Assembly: GCF_017161405.1 (NCBI RefSeq)
Contig: NZ_CP071051.1
Span: 248,001-312,000, forward strand
Length of the DNA stretch: 64,000 bases
DNA from: Leucobacter sp. CX169
GTDB taxonomy: Bacteria > Actinomycetota > Actinomycetes > Actinomycetales > Microbacteriaceae
Reading direction: 5' to 3'
Both the position numbers and the translations under genes were made by a program. The notes under the pieces are model-generated. The model was not told the origin of the DNA. It was given only the letters and a program-made list of their open reading frames with translations, and searched no databases. Positions 48,110-60,000 of the stretch are shown here, piece after piece. Every line of letters begins with the position of its first letter. The stretch's first letter is position 1.

Positions 48110-49993
48110 ATGCGCATCATTCTCCGTTCGGCTCGTTCGTATCCGTTCGTTGCCGCCACGCTGCTCGTGGCCTCGGCCGGGCTGATCCTGCTGGCCACTC
48201 CGGCTCGCGGGGCCGCCGAGTGGCTGGTTGGCGGGTACGCCCTCGTGATCGCCGGCTGGCAGGCGGTGGGCATGGTCCGGCAGCTCCTTCGCGGGCACGC
48301 CGGGCTCGACGTGCTCGCCGTGATCGCGATCGTCGCGGCGGTGCTGGTGGGGGAGTCCTGGGCGGCGCTCGTGGTCGTACTCATGCTCACCGGAGGTGAG
48401 GCGCTCGAGGACTACGCAGAGAATCGTTCGACCCGCGAGCTCACCGCGCTGCTGAACCGCGCCCCGCAGCGCGCGATTCGGCTGGAGGCGGGGGAGCGAC
48501 GCGAAATCGGCGTCGACGAGATCGCGGTGGGCGACGAGATCCTGGTGCTCCCCGGTGCGGTCGTGCCGGTTGACGGGATCCTACTGAGCGAGGCTGCCAC
48601 CTTCGACGAATCGTCACTGACCGGCGAGAGCCTTCCCGTTGATCGCGCGGCCGGAGAGAAGCTGCTGAGTGGGATTGTGAGCGGGTCGAGTGCGGTCGAG
48701 ATGCGTGCGATCGCTGTCGCGGCGGACAGTCAGTATCAGCAGATCGTGAACCTCGTGCGGGAGGCGGCGGGGAGCAAAGCGCAGGTCGTGCGGCTCGCCG
48801 ACCGATACGCGGTGCCGTTCACCGCAGTGGCGCTGCTGATCGCGGGGGCCGCATGGGCCCTCAGCGGCGACCCGGTCCGCTTCGCGGAGGTGCTGGTCGT
48901 GGCGACGCCGTGTCCGCTGCTGATCGCGGCGCCTGTCGCCTTCCTGGGCGGGATGAGTAGGGCCGCCCGCGAGGGCATCATCGTGAAGGGCGGCGGGACG
49001 CTCGAACAGTTGGCGCGCGTGCGGGCCGTGGCCTTTGACAAGACCGGCACCATCACGACGGGCCGGCCGAGCCTGCGACGGATCGAACCCACCGACGGGT
49101 TCACCGAGAACGAGGTGCTCCAGCTCGCGGCATCGGCGGAGGTGTACTCGTCTCATGTGCTTGCGGCCTCGGTGATCGACGAGGCGAGGGCCCGCGGCCT
49201 CGCGCTCGCACCCGCGGGTGAGTCGGCTGAGATTGCGACGAATGGCGTGCGCGCCGTTCTCGGAGATCGCACCGTTCGTGTGGGGAAGCCTGGCTGGGTC
49301 GCCGAATCGGTGCAGGAATTCTCGCGCGCCGAGATCGCCTCGGGGGAGCTCGCGATCTACGTCGGCGTCGACGACCGGCTCGCCGGCGTCATCGTCATGC
49401 GCGATCGGGTCCGTCCTGAGGCTGCTGCAACGCTGGACGCGCTTCGGGGTGCGGGAGTCGAGCGCATCTTGATGGTGACGGGAGACGTTGAGGCCACCGC
49501 GCGGCCGATCGCCGACAGCCTTGGCATCGAGGAGTTGCATGCCGAGTGTCTTCCCGCCGACAAAGTGCGGATCATCGCGGGGGTGCCGGTGCGCCCGCTG
49601 CTGATGGTCGGGGATGGGCTGAACGACGCTCCCGTGCTGGCGGCAGCGGACATCGGCTATGCGATGGGCGCGCGCGGGGCGACGGCGGCGAGTGAGTCGG
49701 CCGATGTGGTCGGGCGGTTTGACACCCTCGCGGGGGTCGGCCGTGCGGTGCAGATCGGGCACGACACCGTGCGGATCGCGTTGCAGAGTATCTGGCTCGG
49801 CATCGTGATTAGCGGGGCGCTGATGTTCGTCGCCGCCACCGGCGTGCTGCCAGCGTTGCTGGGCGCCTGGATGCAGGAGGGCGTGGACCTCATCGCCATT
49901 CTCGGCGCGCTTCGCGCCCTGGGACCTCGCGCGGAGCGACGGAAATCGGCGGTGGAGAAGCCCCTAGCCGTCGCTGAGCCGAGCCGCGGCTGA
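48110..49993 (+). CDS. P1B-like heavy-metal P-type ATPase with TPCPL motif
   Basis: A 627-residue ion pump of the inner membrane. The catalytic order is intact: actuator SSLTGESLPVD, transmembrane VVATPCPLLIAAPVAFLGG, phosphorylation site AFDKTGTITTGRPS near residue 310, MVTGDVEATARPIAD and hinge MVGDGLNDAPVLAAAD. There is no N-terminal metal-binding domain. The membrane motif is TPCPL rather than CPC, and the nucleotide-binding HP dipeptide is changed (SSHVLAA). It is therefore an atypical P1B group and the ion is unknown. The start is uncertain: ATG 48101 or 48110, with only a weak GGTGA site before the latter. The final 30 bases overlap the convergent gene. Confidence 0.83.
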   Translation: MRIILRSARSYPFVAATLLVASAGLILLATPARGAAEWLVGGYALVIAGWQAVGMVRQLLRGHAGLDVLAVIAIVAAVLVGESWAALVVVLMLTGGEALEDYAENRSTRELTALLNRAPQRAIRLEAGERREIGVDEIAVGDEILVLPGAVVPVDGILLSEAATFDESSLTGESLPVDRAAGEKLLSGIVSGSSAVEMRAIAVAADSQYQQIVNLVREAAGSKAQVVRLADRYAVPFTAVALLIAGAAWALSGDPVRFAEVLVVATPCPLLIAAPVAFLGGMSRAAREGIIVKGGGTLEQLARVRAVAFDKTGTITTGRPSLRRIEPTDGFTENEVLQLAASAEVYSSHVLAASVIDEARARGLALAPAGESAEIATNGVRAVLGDRTVRVGKPGWVAESVQEFSRAEIASGELAIYVGVDDRLAGVIVMRDRVRPEAAATLDALRGAGVERILMVTGDVEATARPIADSLGIEELHAECLPADKVRIIAGVPVRPLLMVGDGLNDAPVLAAADIGYAMGARGATAASESADVVGRFDTLAGVGRAVQIGHDTVRIALQSIWLGIVISGALMFVAATGVLPALLGAWMQEGVDLIAILGALRALGPRAERRKSAVEKPLAVAEPSRG

Positions 49994-50908
49994 CCCGGCA
50001 CGCGCGATCGCGTCGAGCACACGCACGCGTAGCGCGTTGCCGCGGTCGGCGAAGCCGCGCTGCAGCGCTGCATACGCTCGCTTCCCCTCCGGCGTCTCAA
50101 CGGGGATCGCGGCCAGGCCGTACGAGCTCACATCGTAGGGAGAGGCCCGCATGTCGACCGAGCGGATGTCGCGTGCAAGCTCGAATGCGTCGAGGAGCAG
50201 CTCGCCGGGCACGATCGGGCCGAGCTTCACCGCCCACTTGTAGACGTCCATCCCCGCGTGCAGGCAGCCTGATTGCTCCATCTCGGCCTGGTTCTCGCGG
50301 GTGGGGCGCAGCTCATTGAGCGGCTCGGCCGCCGGCGTGAAGAAGCGGTACGCGTCGAAGTGGCTGCACGCGATCGGGTTCGACTCGACGACCACGTCGG
50401 TGTCGAGCGCCCCGAGGCGCAACGGGAGCGTCCGGTGCCGAATCTCCTCAGGTGTCATGCGATACACCATCGCCCACTCGTGCAGCCCGAAGCAGCCGAA
50501 CGACGGCGTGCGCTCGAGGGTCTCGGTGAATAGCCGTTCGATGAAGCTGATGAGCTTCCCGCGCGCTTCCCACAGCGCGGCGAGGTCGACCGTCAGGTCC
50601 TCGGCAGCGGCCCCGGTGCGGGCGTAGTACTTCCAATCGGCGCGGACAGGATCCTGCGCCGGATCGAACAGGATCGCCGCGCCCTCGAGGGTGACGCCCG
50701 CGCCCGGATGCCAGCGACGAAGCTTCGCTGGCGAGACGGGGTAGTAGGTGAAGAGAAAATCCTCGATCGCGTGGGTCTCGCCGCGTTGCCTGCGCGCGCG
50801 GTGGGCGCTCGTCAACGCGTCCGCGCGTGCGTGATGTGCCGCCTCGCGGGCGCGCCACTGCGCCGGGATGAGGCGCACCGGGGTCGGCGCGAGCAGAGAC
50901 GTGATCAC
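49964..50908 (-). CDS. putative 3-methyladenine DNA glycosylase (actinobacterial type)
   Basis: A 314-residue cytosolic protein. The segment AIEDFLFTYYPVSPAKLRRW and a Trp/Glu-rich core (FGLHEWAMVYR, GCLHAGMDVYKWAVKLGP) match an actinobacterial family that databases usually label 3-methyladenine DNA glycosylase. I see no helix-hairpin-helix motif or known glycosylase catalytic signature, so the enzymatic name is by family label only. The 3' end overlaps the ATPase gene by 30 bases on the opposite strand. It is divergent from the second giant surface protein. Confidence 0.6.
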   Translation of the reverse strand: MITSLLAPTPVRLIPAQWRAREAAHHARADALTSAHRARRQRGETHAIEDFLFTYYPVSPAKLRRWHPGAGVTLEGAAILFDPAQDPVRADWKYYARTGAAAEDLTVDLAALWEARGKLISFIERLFTETLERTPSFGCFGLHEWAMVYRMTPEEIRHRTLPLRLGALDTDVVVESNPIACSHFDAYRFFTPAAEPLNELRPTRENQAEMEQSGCLHAGMDVYKWAVKLGPIVPGELLLDAFELARDIRSVDMRASPYDVSSYGLAAIPVETPEGKRAYAALQRGFADRGNALRVRVLDAIARAGSAAARLSDG

Positions 50909-51020
50909 TCCGCGAGTGTAGACCGCCTGGCGCAGAGTCGAGCGGTAAGAGGGGGATCGCCGGGGGTGAAGTGCCAGGTGAACGCGGCTGGAATCGGGAA
51001 ACTCGCGCGCTGCTCGCGCA

Positions 51021-51047
51021 TAGGTTGGAAAGAGTATGGGCTCTTTC
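51021..51047 (+). promoter_or_regulatory. possible promoter and hairpin before the DUF11-repeat protein
   Basis: TAGGTT (51021-51026) could be a -10 box. It is followed by a 7-bp hairpin GAAAGAG/CTCTTTC (51028-51047) in the expected leader. Confidence 0.35.
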
Positions 51048-51087
51048 TGCCCGCAGATTTCAATGTCAATCGGGGGATTGCATTTTC

Positions 51088-54000
51088 ATGTCGCGCAACA
51101 ATTCGAATGACGTTCGCCGTGTCCGGGTTCGGTCCTGGGTGGCGGGAACGCTCGCCTTCGCTCTGGGAGCGGGCGCGCTCGTGGCCGGGGTCGGCGTGCA
51201 GATGGCGTCGGCCGCATCGCCCGCGCCTGAGGTGACGGTTACGCAGCAGAGTGCGCCCTACCTGGCTGGTGAAGACGTCACCGTCAACGTGACGATGACG
51301 AGCGGTGGCGCCTCGGCGGGCGAGCAGTACAACCTCAGCGCGGCGATCCTGCTGCCCACAAACGTGACCATTCGAAGCACGGGCGGGGCCTTCGGTCCCT
51401 ACCTGACATTCGGCCCGGGGGAGACCCTGCCGAACCGGGGCCTCGCCTGCGCAGAGGTAGGCCTGCTGCCCGTCGGGGCATCCTGCAAGGTCCCCGACGA
51501 CGCGCAGTATCTCGTCTTCCAGAATGTGTCGGACCTGCCCGAAGACGCGTCGAACGTTGGAACGCTGACGTTGCGCCCCCGCGCAACGAGCTTCCCCGTC
51601 GGGACCGACCAGCTGAACATTCAGGCCGCCGTGTTCTCAAGCAACGCCGAACGCTACGTCCCCAACTTCCCCGGCAGCACCGGCACGGGCACCGGCGCCC
51701 ACACGTCGGCCACGGGCAGCGACACCCTGAACATCAGGGTCGAGGCGCTGCGCCTCGAGAAGAGCGAGCCGAGCCCGGAGAATGAGCTCCTGCGCGGCGT
51801 GCACCTGAACAGCACCACGTACACGCTGCGCGTGCATCACACGGGCGAGGGCAACATCTCGGGCACCGAGGTCGTTGACTTCCTCCCTGCCGGCCTTGAG
51901 TACCTGGGCATGGGGGGCATCGACAACACCCGGGGGCCAGCAAACGGCACCCAGCCCGACGGCCAGGAATACCCTGGTTCGGGCGGGCTCGAGGGTACTC
52001 CGGCCCCGGCAGGATCCGCGCCGAACGCGGGCACCGTTGAGAAGTCGGTCGAGACCGTCGTCCCAACCCCCGAAGAGGTGGCGACGTACAAGCTCGATGC
52101 GGGCAAGGTCTACACGAAGGTCGTCTGGGACCTCCAGTCGCTGCTCGCCGCGGGCGACGCGCGCGACGTGAAGGCCCCCATCGCACAGGGATACTCCGCG
52201 ACCGCCGGCGTTCCCGGAGTGCTCGAGATTCGCTACCGCGCGGGCGTTCCCCTGTTTGAGAACACGCTCGACTTCGGGTACGCGCCGAACGCCTCGGGCG
52301 AGCAAGCCGCGAATTTGGACAACAACCGCGGCGCTTCGACGCGTCACGGCTCAGTGCAGACCGACCCGGGGCTGGACGACAACGGCAACGCGCAGGCGCT
52401 CACGAACGTCGCGGGTGTCTCTGGCACCTACGCGGGCCCTCTGGCCGAGGGCACCGACCCGAGCTCGGGGGACACCGCCGCGCACACGGTCGATGCCGTC
52501 GACGTGCGCGTGCTGAAAAGCGTCAAAGAGGCGTCCTTTACCCAGGGCGAGCTCGCTGTCTACACGCTGAACATCGCGACGAGCGAGTACGCGAGCGCGG
52601 AACTCGGCACGGGAGGCAGCGCCCAGATCCTGCCCAACCGTGTCACCGACGACATGGGCGACGGCATTTGCCCGGTCTTCCCCGCAAACGTCCCGATCAC
52701 CCCGGGCGCGAGCAGCATCGCCGGGGTACCCCGATTGGTCATTGGCGACCCGAACGCGACCCCACGGCCCGACGACATGACGCCGCAGGAGTGGAACGAA
52801 GCGCTCGGGCAGATCGCCGACGACTGCTGGTCAGCTGAGGGCCGCGCAGGGGCGGAACTCAGTGGCGCGACCCTGTCCGGCATCGCGTTCGACCCGGCGA
52901 CGGGGCACTTCGCGCTTGATCTGAGCATCGCGCCGATCGCTGCGGCGAACGGCGCCGGCCACGTGGTCACCTACACGGCATCGCAGAACGCGCTCTACGC
53001 GCAGGATGACAGCCGTCCCGGAGCCACCTCGTCAGGCGACACCGTCAGGAACACGGTCGACCTCGAGATGACGACGACCTCGATCCCCGCGCTGAACGGT
53101 GTGACTTCCAGCGGCGGGGCCGAAGCCGACGGCACTTGGCGCGCCTGGGACGATTCCGGGGCCTCGCTGAAAGCGAGTCTGAGCAAACTGGACAAGCGGG
53201 TGCTGCCCCGGTCTGCGGGCGTGCCGAGCGCGGCCGAGATCGTGAACGTTCCGAATGCGCAGTGGGAGACCGATCAGCCCCTCGCGCCCTTCGCCGCGGG
53301 CGATGAGGTTTGGTGGAAGATTACGCTCACCCCGCCCGCCGGCGCCGACGTGCGCGACGCACGCTTGACTGATTTTCTGCCGGTGGGCACCGAGTTCGAC
53401 CCCGCGCAGACCGGCGGTCGCTTCGACAACATCGCGTACCGGGTGAGCAACCGGTTCTCGGTCGGCGCCTGCCAACCCGTGGGCCGGGCGGCATGGCTGG
53501 ACGAGTTCGTGCCGAACCCCACCATCACTGACGAGATCTTCACCTGGAACCTCGGCAGCACCGATTGCGTCGCGGGCAACACGACGGATCGATTCTTCCC
53601 GCGGAGCGCCACCCTCGACGTCTTCATCAAGACGAAGATCGTCGATGTGGCGGCCTTCGGTCAGGTCGATCTGCCCGAGAACCTCGCGAAGTACCAGCAG
53701 CGCAATGACACAGGGGAGGTCTTTTTCCTCCGCGACCAGGCCGCCGTGCAGCTCGACACCGGCGTTCGCCTGATGAAGGGCATTGACTCGATCAATGCCC
53801 CGGCCGCAAGCGCAGGCTTCAACAGCAACAACGATGTCGGTCAGGTGGTTCAGGGCGACGAGGTGCGCTTCCGTCTCGACGTCACGGCGCCGTCGGTGCA
53901 GACCGAGAACTACGCGCTATATGACGCGCTGCCCAAGGGTATTCGCGCCCGTGACCTCGCGGGCTTCGTGCCCGCGACGCACGCGATCGATGCGCAGGCG

Positions 54001-57000
54001 GAAATCTGGGACGGGGTGACGGCGACGTCCACCAGCGCGTTCACCGCGCGCGCGTACGACTGGGCTGACCTGCCCGCCGAGATCAAGAACGGCATCAACG
54101 CCGCCTACACGAACCGGACCATCGTGGTGTGGACGCTCGCCGCGGCCGTCCCGGGATCGACGCTGCCCATCGCAGAGAAGCTGCCCGCACCGGCTGTGCC
54201 TGGCGTCGAGCGCGGCTTTACGCTGAAATACACGGTCGTGATCCCTGACGGATCACAGACGGCAGACGGCGGCGGCGCAGCGGCACTGCTTGACCAGCGG
54301 TACCTGAACACCGCGTCGGTGGCGCAGTTTGACGTCCGCGGCAATGCGGTCGGCGCGAGCTCCACGATCGTCGTGCAGCCGGGTGCCGGACAAGGCACCG
54401 TCGCGAATGGCGGCGGGTCCGGGTCGTCCGCGCCGGTCTTCTCCCGCGACCTGGTCGCTGGCGAGTTCTCCTCCGGCGCCGACCTGGCCACCGATCCGTC
54501 GAGTGTGCGAGTTCCGAACGCGACCATGGACAAGAGCCTGGTCTCGACCGAGATTGCCCCGAGCGGCACCGCGGTCACCGACCCGAACAACGGCGCGACG
54601 CGGATCGTGCAGGGCGAATACGCCACGTACGACGTCTCGGTCACGCTGCCGGCGCTCACGACCGTGCGCTCAGGGGTGCTCGCCGACACCGGCAAGCTCC
54701 TCGGCACAGGGTCGGGCACCATTACCGGTGCGACCCCCGCAAACACAGTGGCCTATCACGTGGCCTCGGCGACGCTGCACGCGGCCCCGGGGGTTGCCTC
54801 GGGCACCGTACCTGCGAATTTTGCCTTCGACAGCAGCACCGGCAGTCTCGCCTTCCCCGAGTTCTACACCGTCGGGGCGACGCCTGAGACGTTCACGGTG
54901 CGACTCAAGGTCTGGGTCGACGACATCGACGCGAGTCACGCGACGGGACGACCGAACATTCCCCACAACAAGGGTCTGCAAAACACGGCGAACTTCGACT
55001 CGAAAGACGTCGACAACCTCCCGAACCCGCGGCTTAGTGATACGGCCGACGTGGTCTATATCGAGCCGGGCCTCGCCATCGCGAAGACCGCGAACAAGAC
55101 CTCGGGCCTCCACGCGGGCGATGCGGTGCTGTACACGTTGGCAGTTACCAATTCCGGCAGCCGCCCGGTCAGCTACGACAACACCGTCGTCGACACCGTC
55201 CCTGCAGGACTCGTGGTGGACACCGATCAGCCGGCGCTCGTGGGAGCAACCTTCAGCAGCGCCGCGGACCTGCAAGCGGGTCTCGGCGGCACCATCACCT
55301 GGAGCCACACCGCCTTCACACAGCTGAAGCGGGTGCCCGCCACCGTGAACCTCAGCTACGTCGCGACGATTGAGCCCACCACGGGCGGCGGCTCGGCGTA
55401 TCTGAACTCCGCGAAGGTGACCGGATACACGCTGCCCGACACCCTCACCGACGCGGCTACGCGCCGCGGTGACCGCGTTGCGAGCGACACGGAGACGGTC
55501 CGTGCCGATACCGCCGCCATCGCCAAGGGCGTGCGGGTCGCCGGCGACACGAACTACAACTCGACTTCCGTGTCTGCGCCGATCGGACAGACGGTCCAGT
55601 ACAAGGTTGATGTGACGCTGCGCCCGGGCATCACCTACTACAACGCGAAGCTCGAGGACACGCTCCCAGCGGGCGTCGAACTGGTCGAAGCGACGATCAG
55701 TGGCCCGTCGGGCAGCAGTTCGCCCGCGGGTGACCCGTCGAGCTGGACCCATGCGAAGAGCGGGCAGGTGCACTCGTGGACCTACCAGCCAAACAACGGG
55801 GACATCGCGTCGAGCCCGGTCGAGCGCACGCTCACGCTGACGTACGACGTGCTGCTCAAGAACACGGTGGCCGCGGGAGTGAACGCGCTCACCAACACCG
55901 CGAAGTTCGGCTGGACCGAGACGACCAACCCGAGCTCTCAGGCGGGAAGCGTTTCCGACAACGCACGCGTCGACATCCTGAACCCCGTCCTCGCGATCGT
56001 CAAGAAGGTCGACGGCCAGGACGCGGTGCAGAAGAGCCCGCAGGACGGGTTTGAGTACACGGTGGCCGTAACCAACACGGGGAATACTCCCGCGCACAAC
56101 GTCACCGTGACCGACACGGTGCCGGTGGGGGTGATCGTCACCGAGTCCTCGCTGACTGCGAGCGGCGGCGTGCTCAGCGGCGCTGGAGCGAACGGTGGCG
56201 GCACGATCACCTGGACGCTCGCAGGTCCGCTGCATCAGCAGAGCGGCACGGGCACGCCGAAGTCGCTGAACTTCACCTACTCGGCGACGTTTGCCGAGTC
56301 GGAGGCGCTCACCGCTGCCGGCCTCACCAACACCGCGCGCGTGACTCGTTTCGAGTCGTTCGGCACGGGCGGCCGCGTGTACACGCCGGCCGGCATCAGC
56401 GACACCGCCCAGGTGACGCCGCTGTTCCCGAAGGTCGACCTGACAAAGACCGTCTCCGACGGCTCGCTCGCCTACGTCAATGAGTCCTTCGGCTGGACGC
56501 TGAAGCTCGTGAACTCGGGCCAGGGCGCCGCGCAGACGCTCGACGTGACCGACGTGCTGCCGAAGAACTGGTCGTTCGACGCGAACTCTGCCCGGATCAG
56601 CGTCGGCGGCGCCGCCGCGGTCCCGCTCGTGAACCCCGTCGTTGGCGCCGAGAGCGGCAAGGCCACGCTGACCTGGAACCTCGGCTCGGCCAGTCCTGCG
56701 ACCCCGATCCTGCCGGGTGCCGCGGGAGGCGCGACCCTCGCCCAGCGCACCATCGTGATCACGTTCACCGCGACGCCGTCGGCACTCGCCGCCAGCGACG
56801 CGGGCACCGGGGTCAACGTGAAGGCGCACACGAACACGCTGCGCGCGGTGACGACCGACGGCACTGGGGCGACGAGCAACGCGACTGGGGGCTTCACCGG
56901 TGCGAACAGCTCGGCGGACGCCTTCCTGGGCGAGGCGGATCTCACGATCGAAAAGACGGGTGCCGCCGATCCCCTCGTCGCGGGAGAGACGGCCATCGGT

Positions 57001-60000
57001 TGGTCGATCCTCGTGTCGAACGATGGACCAGACACGGCGGCGGGGCCCATCACGGTGACCGACACCACGGGGGCGCTGCCCGCGGGCATCACCGTGACCG
57101 AGGCGGCCGGCGAAGGCTGGACATGCGAGCTGCCGGTGCGCGGCACCGACGGAGTGACCGCCTTCGAGTGTGCGCGTACCGACGCCGCAGAGTCGCTCGC
57201 GAGCACGGATTCATTCCCCGTGATCGAGGTCGAGGTCGAGGTGGCCGACAACCAGGCTGCGGAGACCAACATCCTGAACTCGGCGAGGGTGGTCCCGGGC
57301 CGCACCGTCGACCCGGACCCCGACAACAACACCGACGAAGCCCCGATCTCGACGACTACCTCGGCGGATCTGGAAATCGACAAGACCGTCACCACGCAGG
57401 ATCCGACTGCGGGCGCGGCCATCACGTGGCAGCTCGCGCCGGTGAACCACGGCCCCTCGGTCTCGGTGCACACGGACGCCGCGCCGATCACGATCACCGA
57501 CACGATTCCCGCGGGAATCAGCGGTGTGGCCGACCCGTCAACGACCCACTGGGCCGCGACGACCTCGGCGGCCGGAGGGTTCCCTGTCACGGCAGGCGAC
57601 ACTGTGACCTGGACCTACACGGGCACGCAGCTCGCCGTGGGTGCGGCGCCGAATGTGACGCTCTCGGGCACAATTGACGCTGGCTGGACCGGCGGCAACA
57701 TCGTGAACTCCGCGGAGATCACCCCCGGGGAGACGCCTGATCCCGAACCCAACAACAACACCGACGACGTCACCGTCACCCCGGGCGACAGCACGACGCT
57801 CGCGATCGACAAGACGCGCGTGGTGTTCGAGGGCGGCTCCTGGGTCGCTGCCGCCAGCCTTGATCCGGTACCGAGCTTCGAACCGGGTGCGGACATCAGC
57901 TATCGCATCACCGTGGTCAACAACGGCCCGGCCGACGCGCGTGTAGTGAGGGTGGTCGACGAGGTCCCCGCCGGGCTCACGTACAAGACCCACGCGAGCG
58001 GGACGGGTACCTGGACCCGTGCTGCGGGCCCCGGCGCCTGGGAGACCTTTGCGCTCGGCGGCACCCAGCAGGTGGGCGCGGTGCACGCGACCTCCTTCGT
58101 CGTGACGTTCGCGACGGATCCTGCGATGGACCCGGCCGTGGCGCTCGTGAACTGGGCGGAGGCCTCGGCCGAGAACTCGACCAACACTCCGCGCGACGAC
58201 GACAGCACGAGCGCGACGCGCGATGCGGATCTGTCGATCGAAAAGTCGCACACCGCCCCAGCTTTGGGGGTGGCGGCGATCGCCGGCGAGTCCGTGAGTT
58301 ACCAGCTCGTCGTCACGAACCATGGACCGAGCATCTCGGACGCGCCTATCTCGGTCGATGACGTGTTGCCCGCCGGATTCAGCTACGCGGCAGGATCCGC
58401 CATGGTGTCAGTCGCGGGCGGCACCGCCGCGGCGGTTGACCCGGCGGTCGAGGGCCAGACCCTCACCTGGGCGAACCTCACCAGCGACGTCGCGCTCGCG
58501 CCGAGCGAGACCATCGTGATCTCGTTCACCGCGAACATTGCGGCGACCGTCGGTGAGCAAGCCGGCGTGCTGAACACCGCGACCGTCGACGGACCGAACG
58601 ACACCGACCCCGGCAACAACTCGGACACGGATCCGGTCGACATTGTGACGCAGGCCGACATGGTCATCACGAAGGACGTTGCCGCGGGCCCCTGGGTCGC
58701 CGGCACCGATGTCAGCTACACGATTGCTGTGCAGAACGACGGCCCCTCGGTCGCCGACGCGTCGGTGACGGACCTGCTGCCCGCCGGAGTGAGCTTCGTG
58801 TCGATCAGCGGCAGCGCCGGCTGGACCTGCACCGACGCGACGGACACGGCCCCCGCCAGCTGTGCGTACCCGGCACACCCGGTCGGTGTCGATAGCGCAA
58901 GCACCATCACGGTCGTCGGGCACATCGCATCGAACGTGGTGACCGGCACCGAGCTGACGAACCTCGCCGAGCTTGAGTGGGTCGATAGCCGCGGCGACCA
59001 CGAGGGATCGGACGACGCCGACATCGAGGTAACGACGCTCGCCGACCTCGTGTTGCTCAAGACCGCGATCGACGCCGAGGGAGATGAGACGGGCGCCGCA
59101 GTGGCGGGCGAGCAGTCGCGCTACCGCCTGACGGTGACCAACGACGGCCCGAGCGACGCGATCGCGCCCCTCACCGTCACTGACACCCTGCCGGCGGGTA
59201 TCAGCTTCGTCGGGCTCACGAGCGGGTCCTCCGCATCGTGGAGCGCGGTGGCGGACGAAATCGACGAGGTCACCGGCACGCAGCAAGTCGTGTTCACGCG
59301 GGTTCCCGCGGGGACGGGCATTGCTAGCGGTGTCACCGCCCCCGCGATCGACTTCGACGTGCTCGTGGACCAGGCCGTCGCCGACGGCAGCGTGCTGACG
59401 AACACCGCGACGGTCGCCTCAGGTACTCCCGAGGCGAACGTGGACAACAACACCGACACGGCCGACCTGACGGTGGGCCGCGAGGTTGACGTGTCGATCG
59501 CGAAGTCGCACGACGCCGATGCGGTGCGCATCGGCGATGCCCTGCCGTTTACCCTGCAGGTGACGAATGGCGGCCCCTCGGTTGCGAGCGGGGTGATGGT
59601 CACCGACCTGGTGCCCTTCGGGCTTGAGGTCGCGAGTGCCCCCGGCGACGACGTGGGCGAAGACTGGACGTTGGTATCGGTCGACCCGGTCGACCCGGAC
59701 AATGCCGCCGCCGGCACCCGGGTGCTTGCCAGCTACAGCGGGGTGCTCGTCGCCGGAGAGGCAGCGCCCGCGCTGACGCTCACGACGACGGTGCTCACCG
59801 AGGCGTACTCGACCGTGGTCAACACGGCCGATGTCACGGTCGTGGAGCAGGATCGCGACCCCGCGAACAACCACGCCGAAGACCCGGTGACGGTGCCGCC
59901 GCTGGCGACGCTCGTTGTTGAGAAGACCGCGGTGGGAACGTTCCAGGTCGGGAAGACCGGCGCATACCGAATCACGGTCTCGAACGAGGGGCCGACGGAG

